IMG/VR virus record: IMGVR_UViG_3300030109_002138 | Span: 1 to 22,425 of that record | Origin: a virus | DNA: 22,425 nt | Direction: 5' to 3' (one strand) | Shown: one piece after another, positions 1 to 8,685 of the stretch | Layout: each line of letters begins with the position of its first letter | How positions within the stretch are numbered: the stretch's first letter is position 1 | The notes under the pieces: model-generated | What the model saw: only the letters and a program-made list of their open reading frames with translations | Told to the model about the DNA's origin: nothing | The model's database searches: none | Made by a program: the position numbers and the translations under genes

Positions 1-1444
1 CAAAGTTGTTAGCAGCTTGAGTTACTAAACATCTTTCTGAAAGGAAGTTTACTTCCATTGCATCAAGATCACTAGTAAATGCACCACCAACAGAACCTGT
101 TAACCAAGATTTCATTCTTCTATCATCTGATTGAGACGCTCTATATCTTACATGTAAGAAAGGTCTACGGATGTTAGTTCCTAAAATTTGATCATAAACA
201 GTTGTAGTACCAGCAGGAACTAAAACTCCTTCAATAGAGTTTGGTCCAGTCATAGCACCACGAGTTGAAGCGTCATTAAGGTATTTCCAGTCAGTCTTAT
301 AGAAATCATAAGAACCTCTTCTGAAACCACTAAAACCTAAGTTTAATGCCATTTCTTCTGAGTTTTCAAATAATCCATAAGCAGTACCACCTGAAGATCC
401 AGATGAGATTGCAGCAAGCATATCATCAAAATCTAAAGCAGTTTGTCTGTCTAAGAATAACATGTTTTCTTCAATTGCTCCTTGAGTATCTAAGTTTCTA
501 AGAATATCATCAAAGTCACTAATACCTGCAGCAGCAGAGAATCCAACTTGTACGTTACCTCTAGCTTGAACAGCAGCAAATAAACCTTGCGATCCGATTT
601 GCCCGTTACCAAGTGCACCAGAAGCAGCCGCAGCGATTTCACCTTCAACACACATCATTTCTAAATAGTCCTCAAATCTTAGTCTTGTTTCAGACTCAGC
701 TTTTAGGTACCATAAATAACCACCTGTTCCATCTTCAGTAGAAACTTCTACCCAACCGATCTGAGCAGTGTCAGAACCGTTTATTACGTATTTGTTTCTA
801 ATGATAAGAGGGTTATTTGAAAATTGAGTAAATGAAGGAGTAACACTAACATAACCGTTAGCCGCAACACCAGCTCCAGACGTATTGTTAGGAGTTGTTG
901 ATCCTTTTGCGTATTCAGAACCGTATACAAATACTTTTACTAAACCTACTAAACCAGCAGCAGCAATAGTTGCAGCAGTATAAGGTAGAGCTGTAATTGT
1001 ACCAACACCGGCAGCACCTGGAGTAGAAGCAGAAACATAACATTTAACTTCGTTTCCAAAGTCATCCATTACTACTACTGTTGCTCCTGGAGATATAACG
1101 TTAACAACACCGGCAGCAGTACCTGTCCAGTTAATAACGTTAGCACCAGCTAATGTAAGTCCATCATATGCAATATGTAATCTATTTTGTTCTGACCAGA
1201 TTACTTGGTCACTTGTCATTGGTAATTCAGCACCGACCATTCTTAAGAAACCAGATAACGTTCTGTTACCATATCTTTCTACTTCTTGTTCGTAAATTTC
1301 AGGTAGATATTGCTGAGCAAAATCTGCGAAATTAGCTGGAATACCCGCACCTGCACCATTATTTGTCCATTGCAAATAATTAGTAGCTAATGCTTGTTGT
1401 GATTGGGAAGGTACTAACGACCCAAACTGTGGGGATAAAGCCAT
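1..1444 (-). CDS. Major capsid protein, C-terminus cut by window edge
   Basis: An open frame begins at an ATG just upstream of the scaffold-like gene's stop and runs without a stop off the left edge (481 codons visible). It is called major capsid protein from its place (terminase, portal, scaffold-like, then this), its length, and a composition typical of an abundant virion protein: Gly/Ala/Thr-rich, few Cys. It begins MALSPQFGSLVPSQ and continues with a region about residues 45-75 (FAQQYLPEIYEQEVERYG) plausible for the N-arm and first helix of an HK97-type shell protein. Codon use is unlike the neighbours: AAC, TTC and GGT/GCT are frequent, while terminase and portal favour AAT and TTT, which fits very high expression. 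The leader is A/T-rich with no Shine-Dalgarno box. The fold is inferred, not seen. Alternative: another abundant shell protein. Confidence 0.8.
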   Translation of the reverse strand, partial: MALSPQFGSLVPSQSQQALATNYLQWTNNGAGAGIPANFADFAQQYLPEIYEQEVERYGNRTLSGFLRMVGAELPMTSDQVIWSEQNRLHIAYDGLTLAGANVINWTGTAAGVVNVISPGATVVVMDDFGNEVKCYVSASTPGAAGVGTITALPYTAATIAAAGLVGLVKVFVYGSEYAKGSTTPNNTSGAGVAANGYVSVTPSFTQFSNNPLIIRNKYVINGSDTAQIGWVEVSTEDGTGGYLWYLKAESETRLRFEDYLEMMCVEGEIAAAASGALGNGQIGSQGLFAAVQARGNVQVGFSAAAGISDFDDILRNLDTQGAIEENMLFLDRQTALDFDDMLAAISSGSSGGTAYGLFENSEEMALNLGFSGFRRGSYDFYKTDWKYLNDASTRGAMTGPNSIEGVLVPAGTTTVYDQILGTNIRRPFLHVRYRASQSDDRRMKSWLTGSVGGAFTSDLDAMEVNFLSERCLVTQAANNF

Positions 1445-1460
1445 AATTTATAATTTTTAA

Positions 1461-2681
1461 TTAGTTAAATTTTCTTTTTTTGATTTTCAATTTTGATGAA
1501 TCTGCTCCACTAACAGCTTTAACCTTAAAACCTCCCACGTAGACATCCCCACCGGCAACTTGCCTAGGTGCATCTGCACTTGGATTTTTAGATTTTTGTA
1601 CAATAGTTTTAACACCATCTGCTTTACCTTGCTCATAAAAATGAGAGGCTAATTTATCAGTATTCATCGCAGCATATAAAGCTTTATGATAACCTGCCGT
1701 GTCACTAATCTTTCCATCTTTGTCTAAAAATTTATTTACAAAATTAGAAATATTAGATTGAGTTTCAGCTATCTTACTCGGGTCTTGAACTTTGTACCTA
1801 AATTTTTTATCTCCTACACTGTAATCAAAACCTTTGAAATCAGTGTTAAATAAAGTATCAGTACGTTGTTTAAAGTCCTCTTGAGTTTGCTTTATAGTTT
1901 CTTGCTGTTTGTTGTGACGATTAAAAAAGTCCATTGCTTTTTGCTGCTCTTGAGTAACACCAGGTCTTTGCTTTATTTCTGCATAGTACTGATTTTTTCT
2001 TTTCTCTAGATCTTGCTTAGCTCCAGCAACCGCTTCTTTATAAGCTAACTTTTTTCTTCGTATGTCTTTTTGCTCATCTAATTCTTCATCATATTTATAA
2101 TCTTCCATTATAAGATTAATATCTTCTGAGTCTAAATGAGGTTTTGTTTTTCTTAAATATTCATGTAAAAGTTGATCATTGTTTAGTTTAGAATAATCTT
2201 TATTTAATTCTACATAATCTTCAACTGTACCACCTGTTTCTTCCATAAACTTTACAAGTTTATCTATATTTTCTGGTAACTTAGGTTGTTCTACAGTTTC
2301 TTCTTTTACAACTTCTTTTTTTGGTTCTTCTTTTGATTCAACTATCTCTTCAATTACTTGGATTGGAGATTCTTCTTTAACATCTGTATCGCTGACCCGT
2401 ACTTCTTCTTCCACCTTTGGTAAATCTCCGGCTTGTTTATCATCAGGTAGCTTCTCTGTTTTTTGCTCTTGAACGGCATCTTCTTTTGGTTTTTCTGTTA
2501 AATCAATTTTAGTTACTTCAGGAATTACTTCTCCTTGCGCTTCAGGTTTAGTTAAATCAATTTTTACTGGTTGAGTATTAGATTTACCTAAATCTTTAAC
2601 TTTACGCTTAGGTTTTAATTTACCTTTTAAAGTAAATTCACCCTCTTGTTTGACCTCTACGGCCGCTTTTTTTGTTGACAT
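1461..2681 (-). CDS. Scaffold-like, highly charged coiled-coil protein
   Basis: A 406-residue, extremely charged protein between portal and major capsid protein, the usual place of a scaffolding protein. Residues 1-135 are low-complexity Glu/Lys/Val/Pro and look disordered, with a repeated KIDLT motif near residues 40 and 58. Residues about 138-185 look folded or helical (KLVKFMEETGG onward), and about 190-270 is a Gln/Glu/Lys-rich coiled-coil candidate. The C-terminal part contains a compact segment around NTDFKGFDYSVGDKKFRYKV and ends in a very basic tail (KLKIKKRKFN), which could contact the capsid protein as basic C-termini of scaffolds do in other phages. No protease motif is visible. 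The role as internal scaffold is inferred from position and composition; sequence alone gives no family match I can name. Confidence 0.6.
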   Translation of the reverse strand: MSTKKAAVEVKQEGEFTLKGKLKPKRKVKDLGKSNTQPVKIDLTKPEAQGEVIPEVTKIDLTEKPKEDAVQEQKTEKLPDDKQAGDLPKVEEEVRVSDTDVKEESPIQVIEEIVESKEEPKKEVVKEETVEQPKLPENIDKLVKFMEETGGTVEDYVELNKDYSKLNNDQLLHEYLRKTKPHLDSEDINLIMEDYKYDEELDEQKDIRRKKLAYKEAVAGAKQDLEKRKNQYYAEIKQRPGVTQEQQKAMDFFNRHNKQQETIKQTQEDFKQRTDTLFNTDFKGFDYSVGDKKFRYKVQDPSKIAETQSNISNFVNKFLDKDGKISDTAGYHKALYAAMNTDKLASHFYEQGKADGVKTIVQKSKNPSADAPRQVAGGDVYVGGFKVKAVSGADSSKLKIKKRKFN

Positions 2682-2706
2682 AATATAATATAATTAAAAA
2701 TTAATA

Positions 2707-5100
2707 CTAAATAACTGGTGCTTGTCCTCCTTGATTTTCAAAATCAATAGGTAATAAATCATTTTTTCTTTGATCTATCATTTGACTTTGTTGTGTTCCA
2801 GCTATTCTTGTTCTTTTATCTTTACGATCTTCTATTTCTTGCTCCTTCATTGTTTCTCGCTGAGTTTTCATTTGCTCTAATTGCAATTGATAATTAAACT
2901 CTTCAGCCATTAATTGACGTTTAATTTCAGCTTCTGTTTGCATACGTTGTATTTCAAACTGAGACTTTGCTTGTTCAAAGTTTACTTTTTCACTAGTTAA
3001 TGCTTGTTGTTTTTGTACTTCTGCTTCAGCAGCTGCTTGAGAAGCTTGAGAATTAGCTTGAGCTTGTTGTTGAGCCATTTCTGCTTGCATCTGTCTTTCT
3101 CTTTGCAACTTACGTCTACGTTTTTGTTTTAGCATTTGATTAGCTAATTTTAAATTACGTATTTGACGTATTTCAATAGCATCTTCTAAATCTATACCAC
3201 CACTAGATAAAGCAACTTGTATGTTTTGTTCTAATTTAGCTTTTTCTTCTTCATCTGGTTCTAAATCTAAAAATATACCAAAGTCATGTAGATTTAATTG
3301 ATCTATTTGTCTTAATGTAGAAGTGTTAAATATATTTAAACTATCTCTTAATGAATTTGCTGTTAAAGGATAATCTAACATATCTTTTATTTTCTTAGAA
3401 ATATTTTCACACATTCTTAATGTTAAAAATAAACTAGCATTATTTATATGCTTAGTAGCTATATTAGATGCTTGAGCTGCAAGTTTTTGTAATCCAACTA
3501 ATGTATTACTATCTTGTATACTTCCATCTCTTGCTTCGTTTAATCCCGTCACATCTCTTATCATTTGTAAATAATAATTATATGTAGTTATTAAACTTTG
3601 TATTTTCGCTTGACCAGATCCACTACTTAATTCTTGCACTGGAACTTTACCTCTATTTAATTCACCGTCTTGTGTAAGTGATCTACCTACAACAGAACCA
3701 GTTTGAAAGTACATGTTTAAAGCTTCTTGTGGATTATAATTAGTACCATTACCAAGATCAACTTCTGCTAAACCATCCATATCTAAAAATACTCCATCTG
3801 GAACCATTCTAGCAATTACTTGTTGAAGTTTTAAATGAGTTATTTGAATCATATCTGCAAACCCAGTTATTCTGCTAACTGTAGAATCAATACGTCCTTT
3901 GTAGATTCTTGGTGCACATATAGCATAATTCATTTCTACTTTAGTTGTGTCTGCAAAAGGTCTTGTCATGTTTTTACACATCTCCCATTTTAACAACATA
4001 TCAGTTCCTAAAACCTTAACACCTTTGTATAAAACCTCTATAGTTCTACCAACTCTTTCAAAATTTTCATTTTCAGGTGGATTAAATGTATCTGGTTTTT
4101 CAATAGCTTTAATTAATCCTTGCTCTGTTTGTTTTATTTTAAAAACCTGATCCATATAAGTTTTATATTCAAAATATAAAACCGGTATAGTATTTTCATC
4201 ATTTGGTCCATTACCATAACCATACATATATGTTCTATTACCTTGGTATTCTTGAATTTTTTTTAATTCACTATCTGATAGGTTTGGAAACTGTTTAGCA
4301 ATTTCAGGTAAAGTAACCATTTTATATTCACCAACATAATATATATCTTCAAAATTTGGATCTTCTGTATAAGAATATACTAAATTAGCAGGATCAACAT
4401 AATCAATAGTTATACCATTTGAAGTATTGAAGTTTGTTTTTACAGCACCTATACCACAAGTAACTAGATCATAATTTATTCTTCTTCTAATTAAATCCCA
4501 TCTATTTACATCTAAAACTTGATTAATAGCTTCTTCTTCTGCTATTTCTATACCTTGTTTATAAGATAACTGCATGTGTAATTCTAACTCTTCTGCTGAT
4601 TGAGGCATTTTATCCTCAGGTATATCTGTATTAAATAAATTTGAACCTAAAGTGCTAGTTATTTTTTTCATTACATCTCTAGCAAACATATCTTGAGCTA
4701 ACATCTCTGCGTAGTTAGTTCTTTTTTCTACTGAAGCAGGATCTTGAGCAAAAGCATTAACATCATAATCTTTATTAGATATACCATTTGTTAGTATATC
4801 TACGAATTTAGAAATAATAGGAACTGGTTTCCAATCTAAATTTAAATAAGATAAATCACCATTAATAGATAATTCATCTTTATATTTTTGAGTAGGTTGT
4901 TCACCTCTTGCGTACAACCTTAATCTATTGTAGTTATTCCAAGTAGTTAAATACCTATTACCATTAGTTCTTCCCTGAGAAAACCACTCTTGCTCTATAG
5001 CTTGAGCCACTTGCTCGCCATATTCAAAGCTTGCTTTTTCCGCGTCGCTAACCACTTGGCTAGGGAAAATACTACTACCGTTAGTGTATATACTCTTCAT
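2707..5100 (-). CDS. Portal protein
   Basis: The portal is the dodecameric ring at one capsid vertex through which DNA is packaged and ejected. This 797-residue protein lies directly after the large terminase; the terminase TAA abuts the portal ATG with no gap, suggesting translational coupling. Residues 60-104 (LYARGEQPTQKYKDELSING, then DLSYLNLDW and PVPIISKFVDIL) resemble, from memory, a signature of crAss-like and related Bacteroidota phage portals. The middle has the mixed alpha/beta stem-wing character of large portals. Residues about 657-775 form a long Gln/Glu/Ala/Met-rich coiled coil beginning with a basic patch (KRRRK), reminiscent of the helical barrel on P22-type portals. The length fits podovirus-like portals of 700-800 residues. 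Little doubt about the role; the crAss-like kinship is less certain. Confidence 0.88.
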   Translation of the reverse strand: MKSIYTNGSSIFPSQVVSDAEKASFEYGEQVAQAIEQEWFSQGRTNGNRYLTTWNNYNRLRLYARGEQPTQKYKDELSINGDLSYLNLDWKPVPIISKFVDILTNGISNKDYDVNAFAQDPASVEKRTNYAEMLAQDMFARDVMKKITSTLGSNLFNTDIPEDKMPQSAEELELHMQLSYKQGIEIAEEEAINQVLDVNRWDLIRRRINYDLVTCGIGAVKTNFNTSNGITIDYVDPANLVYSYTEDPNFEDIYYVGEYKMVTLPEIAKQFPNLSDSELKKIQEYQGNRTYMYGYGNGPNDENTIPVLYFEYKTYMDQVFKIKQTEQGLIKAIEKPDTFNPPENENFERVGRTIEVLYKGVKVLGTDMLLKWEMCKNMTRPFADTTKVEMNYAICAPRIYKGRIDSTVSRITGFADMIQITHLKLQQVIARMVPDGVFLDMDGLAEVDLGNGTNYNPQEALNMYFQTGSVVGRSLTQDGELNRGKVPVQELSSGSGQAKIQSLITTYNYYLQMIRDVTGLNEARDGSIQDSNTLVGLQKLAAQASNIATKHINNASLFLTLRMCENISKKIKDMLDYPLTANSLRDSLNIFNTSTLRQIDQLNLHDFGIFLDLEPDEEEKAKLEQNIQVALSSGGIDLEDAIEIRQIRNLKLANQMLKQKRRRKLQRERQMQAEMAQQQAQANSQASQAAAEAEVQKQQALTSEKVNFEQAKSQFEIQRMQTEAEIKRQLMAEEFNYQLQLEQMKTQRETMKEQEIEDRKDKRTRIAGTQQSQMIDQRKNDLLPIDFENQGGQAPVI

Positions 5101-7314
5101 TTATTTTATTATTTTTGATAAAGAACCTCTATTATCATATTTTTTAATTCCTAAATTGTAACTCTGTCTAACTATTTTTGGAATAGGTCTATATTTATTT
5201 TTATTACAAGCCATTAAAGCAAGTCCTGAACTAATAGAAGCATCATGAGTGGTTCTATTATTTATATCAAATCTACTCCAATCATTTAATGTGCGTTGAA
5301 AATAAGTATCACCATGTGTATTATCTGATCTTAATCCTACATAGTTTTCAATATAACTTTCTATCGCAGAAGCATGAGCTTGTTTAACATCTTCACTTGA
5401 ATTAGGTATTCCACCTATTTCTCTTTCTGTTACTGATAATTTATTATATATTTTATCAGGTCTATTCATTGCAAAACCTCTGTAACCTCTACGTTTAAAA
5501 TGATATAATAATCTTGGTTTGTTGTTTTCAGCAAGTATTGGCATTCCATAAAATATACAAGCCATAAGAACATCTTCAAAAAATATTTCTGCTGTTTGTG
5601 GTCTTGCTATATATTCTAAAAAGAAATGATTAGGTGGAACATCTTCCATGCTAAACTTAGTTAAACCATGAAGAGATCCTTTAGAACCTCTTTTATCTAC
5701 AGTACCAGATATATCATAAGGATCACATCCAAATGCTCCAAGTGTTTCATTTCCAGGATATTTAATGCCTAGTTTATTTATTACATTATTTTGTAATCTT
5801 TTAGGCGGAACCCATGAAATAAAAAATCTTCCGGTTTTACTTGGACTAAAAACTACTTCAGTATCTTTTATTCCTCCTATCCATTGAAAACTTCCTTGTG
5901 TTATAATTGCTGAGTTTTTAATATCTTCATTCCAGTCTATTTGCTCATAGATTTTTGTTAAATTAAACAATGATGATTTTGCTTCATCTCTAAAAGCATG
6001 TTCAGTTGTTCTTGGAAATTGTCTATAAAATTCATTTAAAGCATCTTGATCTTGTTTTAAACCATCAACTTCATTTTGCCAATAATCAACTACGCCTAAT
6101 GTTATAGGAATTCCTTGTGGTCCTTTAATTAAATCTTTCGGTGTTTCAAATACAGGTATTCCATAAGAATCAATGTATCCCTCGTAGTTCCACTCCATAG
6201 GTATGAACAAACTATAGAGTCCCGAACGAGTCTGTCCGTTGCGGTTTCTTTGTGTGACGTCTGAATCATTATATAATTTTTTAAAATTACTACCACCTTT
6301 ATCTAAAGCGTTTGATGTTGAACCCATCATACATTTACCAATAATTCTACTACCTAATCGTAAACAAGTTTTAGTAACTCTCCAATTGTTTAATATATTG
6401 TTTGGTCTTTCCCATTTACCAGATTCATCATGTACTAATAATTTTAACTTTTCACCGTCATAACTATTATCTCCAGTATTTTTCCAATCAATAGTTGTAT
6501 CTAATCCTTGTAATTCTGGAAGTGTTTCATTTTGTGTAAGTTTACGTCTTGTAAATTTACTAGCTGGTACTCTATAAGCTAATTCTGTTTTAGGTCTATC
6601 CATACCATCTTGAATTGGCTTAAAGAAAAAAGGATAGTTTACTGATATTGGAACAACTTTATCTGTGAACATTGTTTTAGCATCAGGACCTGATTTTGAT
6701 AATATACCATATCTACTATCAGAAGATATTGTTGCTTGATTAACTGTTTCACCTGAAGCCATAAATGAAAATCCTGATCTACGGTTTTTAAGGTAACACA
6801 TTCCATAACATCTATCATCTGCTTTACAAGCTTCCCAAAATATAAAGAATAATCTATTTGCTTCTCTAAAATCTGGTTTACCAACATCAATTTTACTCCA
6901 CTGTAAATACATGTAATGAGTACCTGTAATGTAAGTAGAATTACCTTTGTTATAGAACCAAAAACCTTGTTCTCTACGGGTAAATTCTTTATCAATATAA
7001 TCGTACCATGTTTCTTTAAAATCTAAATCATATTCTTCCCAATCAAAAATAGTTTTAATTCTTTTTAATTCTTTAGGTAAAGGTTGATATTCAAATTTAT
7101 CTGATTTAAATTTAAAAGTATCTTTTTCTTTAGGTAAAGCTATTTTTAGATTTTGTATTTCATATACATCACCTATTTCACCTGTTCTAGATATAACTAT
7201 TACATCATGTTCTATGTTATACCCATAATCCCATTTTTTATACCTATTATTTTTTTTAATAATTTTAGGTTTAATGTGATCTTTTAATATTTTATATAGA
7301 GATTGATTATGCAT
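5101..7314 (-). CDS. terL: Terminase large subunit
   Basis: ATP-driven DNA packaging motor and nuclease of the phage, 737 residues. Visible motifs: a deviant Walker A around residues 175-183 (LKNRRSGFS), a Walker B at 290-297 (LKLLVHDE, with Asp296/Glu297), and a coupling motif near 329-341 (MMGSTSNALDKGG). The C-terminal RNase H-type nuclease has candidate metal ligands Asp531 (GCDPYDISG), Glu596 (ILAENN) and Asp691 (THDASIS). A conserved-looking stretch DKRGSKGSLHG follows the first nuclease Asp. The long N-terminal extension of about 110 residues before the ATPase core is larger than in small terminases of the lambda or T7 type. The start overlaps the previous gene's stop as TAATG. It lies immediately before the portal, the classic packaging order. 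No intron or frameshift is seen. Confidence 0.9.
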   Translation of the reverse strand: MHNQSLYKILKDHIKPKIIKKNNRYKKWDYGYNIEHDVIVISRTGEIGDVYEIQNLKIALPKEKDTFKFKSDKFEYQPLPKELKRIKTIFDWEEYDLDFKETWYDYIDKEFTRREQGFWFYNKGNSTYITGTHYMYLQWSKIDVGKPDFREANRLFFIFWEACKADDRCYGMCYLKNRRSGFSFMASGETVNQATISSDSRYGILSKSGPDAKTMFTDKVVPISVNYPFFFKPIQDGMDRPKTELAYRVPASKFTRRKLTQNETLPELQGLDTTIDWKNTGDNSYDGEKLKLLVHDESGKWERPNNILNNWRVTKTCLRLGSRIIGKCMMGSTSNALDKGGSNFKKLYNDSDVTQRNRNGQTRSGLYSLFIPMEWNYEGYIDSYGIPVFETPKDLIKGPQGIPITLGVVDYWQNEVDGLKQDQDALNEFYRQFPRTTEHAFRDEAKSSLFNLTKIYEQIDWNEDIKNSAIITQGSFQWIGGIKDTEVVFSPSKTGRFFISWVPPKRLQNNVINKLGIKYPGNETLGAFGCDPYDISGTVDKRGSKGSLHGLTKFSMEDVPPNHFFLEYIARPQTAEIFFEDVLMACIFYGMPILAENNKPRLLYHFKRRGYRGFAMNRPDKIYNKLSVTEREIGGIPNSSEDVKQAHASAIESYIENYVGLRSDNTHGDTYFQRTLNDWSRFDINNRTTHDASISSGLALMACNKNKYRPIPKIVRQSYNLGIKKYDNRGSLSKIIK

Positions 7315-7592
7315 TACTTAGATCTTCCTTCAGCAAAACCTTTAAATTCTTTAGGTTTTTTATTCTCTTGTTCAACTCTACCTTCTATGATATTTTCTTC
7401 TTCATTTATTTTTGATAAAATTTCAAAAGCATCAAATATAGCTAGTTTTTTTGTAGCTGCAGCGTTTTTTAATCTATCTGCGGAAATATCTGGTCCAAAA
7501 TCTATAATCGGTTCTTTAGCAACTTTAATCAGTTCTTCAACTGCCACATGCCCAGCTTGGATTATATTCTTTTTTATTTTCTTTATCTCCAT
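7314..7592 (-). CDS. Small conserved phage protein upstream of terminase
   Basis: A 92-residue, mostly helical protein without Cys. The N-terminus is basic (MEIKKIKKN), followed by a probable amphipathic helix (AVEELIKVAKEP), a conserved-looking ISADRLKNAAATKKLAIFDAF stretch, and a disordered Glu/Lys-rich tail ending KGFAEGRSK. I recall similar proteins in uncultured marine phage contigs, always small and of unknown role. Its position directly before the large terminase, with a TAATG stop/start overlap, makes a small terminase or packaging accessory role possible, but no helix-turn-helix is evident and this is inference only. The start lies inside the end of the upstream double-GroES-like gene (56-nt overlap); a downstream start is not needed because the N-terminus looks plausible. 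Confidence 0.6.
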   Translation of the reverse strand: MEIKKIKKNIIQAGHVAVEELIKVAKEPIIDFGPDISADRLKNAAATKKLAIFDAFEILSKINEEENIIEGRVEQENKKPKEFKGFAEGRSK

Positions 7593-8142
7593 ACTTAATT
7601 ACAATATCATTTGATTTCATACAATAAAGGCGTTCTTCATCTATAAAAAACTCCCATTCAGCACCTGGTTTAAAACCTACCATATCACCTGGGTTAATTT
7701 TAGATGCTTCTAATGAATTATTACCAATTTTTAACAACCCAATATAAGGATCTTCTTTTCTATTCTTTAAAGAATCAGAATTTTTTAATGGTTTTATAAA
7801 ACATCTTTCACCAAAAGACTTCCATGTATCTTTATTTTTGTATAAGTATATTTGATCCATACCTGCAAAATACATATTATCTTTAAAATAAGATCTACTA
7901 TTTTTTTGTACACCTTTCATATCATAGAATCTTCTAAATATGTTTTGATGAACAATAATAATATCTCCTTTTTTAATAGGTGTAGAAAAAGCAATTGGTG
8001 TTTCAATTACTTTTGCCAACCTATTTACAAATTTCCAAGATTCAACTTTTGTATTTAAAATTAAATCTTTTTTACCTATTTTTTTACTATTAGCATACCT
8101 ATCACCTATAGGTTGTATAATAAAATCATATAAACTTTTCAT
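7537..8142 (-). CDS. Tandem GroES-fold-like protein
   Basis: A 201-residue protein that reads as two chaperonin-10-like beta-barrels in a row. The second, about residues 111-186, aligns by eye with GroES: ERCFIKPL matches the first strand, YIGLLKIGN matches GEVLAVGN, and INPGDMVGFKPG followed by DEERLYCMKSNDIVIKYG matches the VGDIVIF and EEVLIMSESDILAIVE parts. The first, about 5-103, has the same order in weaker form: FIIQPIGDR, RLAKVIETP, IKKGDIIIVHQ, then MDQIYLYK. No clear mobile loop with a Gly-Gly-hydrophobic triplet is seen, so it may not act as an ordinary co-chaperonin. It sits among the small genes before the terminase and overlaps the next gene by 56 nt. It could modify the phage or host chaperonin, or be a structural protein that reuses the fold. 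Fold assignment is by eye only. Confidence 0.6.
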   Translation of the reverse strand: MKSLYDFIIQPIGDRYANSKKIGKKDLILNTKVESWKFVNRLAKVIETPIAFSTPIKKGDIIIVHQNIFRRFYDMKGVQKNSRSYFKDNMYFAGMDQIYLYKNKDTWKSFGERCFIKPLKNSDSLKNRKEDPYIGLLKIGNNSLEASKINPGDMVGFKPGAEWEFFIDEERLYCMKSNDIVIKYGDKENKKEYNPSWACGS

Positions 8143-8369
8143 TAATATTCTAAATCATATTCAATAGAAATAGCCATATGTGAATTAAATTTTTTCCAAG
8201 GTAATATTTCACCGCTTTTCTTTATATGAATATTATATGAATTATCTTTTTCTTCAAATAAAATATGAGAAATAATATGATTACCATATACTTCTTGACC
8301 TACCGAATAATGCATAGCATTATTTTTATAATCAGCACCAATGCTAATTTTACGTATTACACTACTCAT
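8142..8369 (-). CDS. Small conserved protein of unknown function
   Basis: A 75-residue protein predicted to be mostly beta: MSSVIRKISIGADYKNNAMHY, then alternating hydrophobic segments (VYGNHIISHILFEE, YNIHIKKSGEILPW), then a Tyr/Glu-rich acidic end. I recall similar short proteins in uncultured marine phage contigs, usually near the terminase, with no assigned role. No catalytic motif, transmembrane segment or Cys. The stop overlaps the next gene's start by 1 nt, and the start overlaps the preceding gene's stop region by 8 nt, so it is translationally embedded in the late operon. Existence as a gene is well supported by coupling and coding character; function unknown. Confidence 0.6.
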   Translation of the reverse strand: MSSVIRKISIGADYKNNAMHYSVGQEVYGNHIISHILFEEKDNSYNIHIKKSGEILPWKKFNSHMAISIEYDLEY

Positions 8370-8619
8370 TTTCTTCTTCTTCTACTACAACATCCGTGTA
8401 AGAACCGTCTTCTAAATTTATATTTATTGAACCGTAATTATCTTCTAATTCTTTTTTGAATTTTTCTTGATCTTGATTAACACCAGCTAACTCATGTAAA
8501 AAACCGTGTTTTTGAGATTCTACTAATCCAATATTAAATACTATATTGTTTAATTTTGTTTGAAAATCTTTTACTGTTTCAAATTCTTTTTCTGTTATTT
8601 TTTTAACTTCTTCACTCAT
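8362..8619 (-). CDS. Small acidic coiled-coil protein, unknown function
   Basis: An 85-residue acidic protein. Residues 1-60 look like one or two long helices with heptad character (KITEKEFETVKDFQTKLNN and QDQEKFKKELEDNYG), with a turn around HGFLHELAG. The last 20 residues form an acidic strand and tail, ININLEDGSYTDVVVEEEENE. A similar helix plus INLEDGSY ending is, in my recollection, common in small proteins of marine phage genomes and has no assigned function. It follows the holin by a 66-nt gap, one of the larger gaps in the late block, so a processing or promoter site may lie in between. Its end overlaps the next start by 8 nt. Confidence 0.6.
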   Translation of the reverse strand: MSEEVKKITEKEFETVKDFQTKLNNIVFNIGLVESQKHGFLHELAGVNQDQEKFKKELEDNYGSININLEDGSYTDVVVEEEENE

Positions 8620-8654
8620 TTTATTTAATTTTAATTAATTTAATTTAATACTTC

Positions 8655-8684
8655 TATAGATATAATCACTTATTTTTATCTATA
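8655..8684. repeat. 8-bp inverted repeat after the holin gene
   Basis: TATAGATA and its reverse complement TATCTATA are separated by 14 nt, beginning 1 nt after the holin stop on the minus strand. The stem is all weak pairs but for one G-C, and there is no clean T-run on the minus strand, so it is a poor intrinsic terminator. It may be an RNA-processing or regulatory element, or chance in AT-rich DNA. Confidence 0.3.
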
Positions 8685-8685
8685 T

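Noticed and set aside
6639-6995. Minus-strand open frame inside the terminase in another frame
   Set aside because: Lies within the ATPase domain coding sequence, whose motifs are intact in the terminase frame.
7303-7614. Plus-strand 103-residue hydrophobic open frame
   Set aside because: Opposite three well-coupled minus-strand genes; composition is antisense-like.
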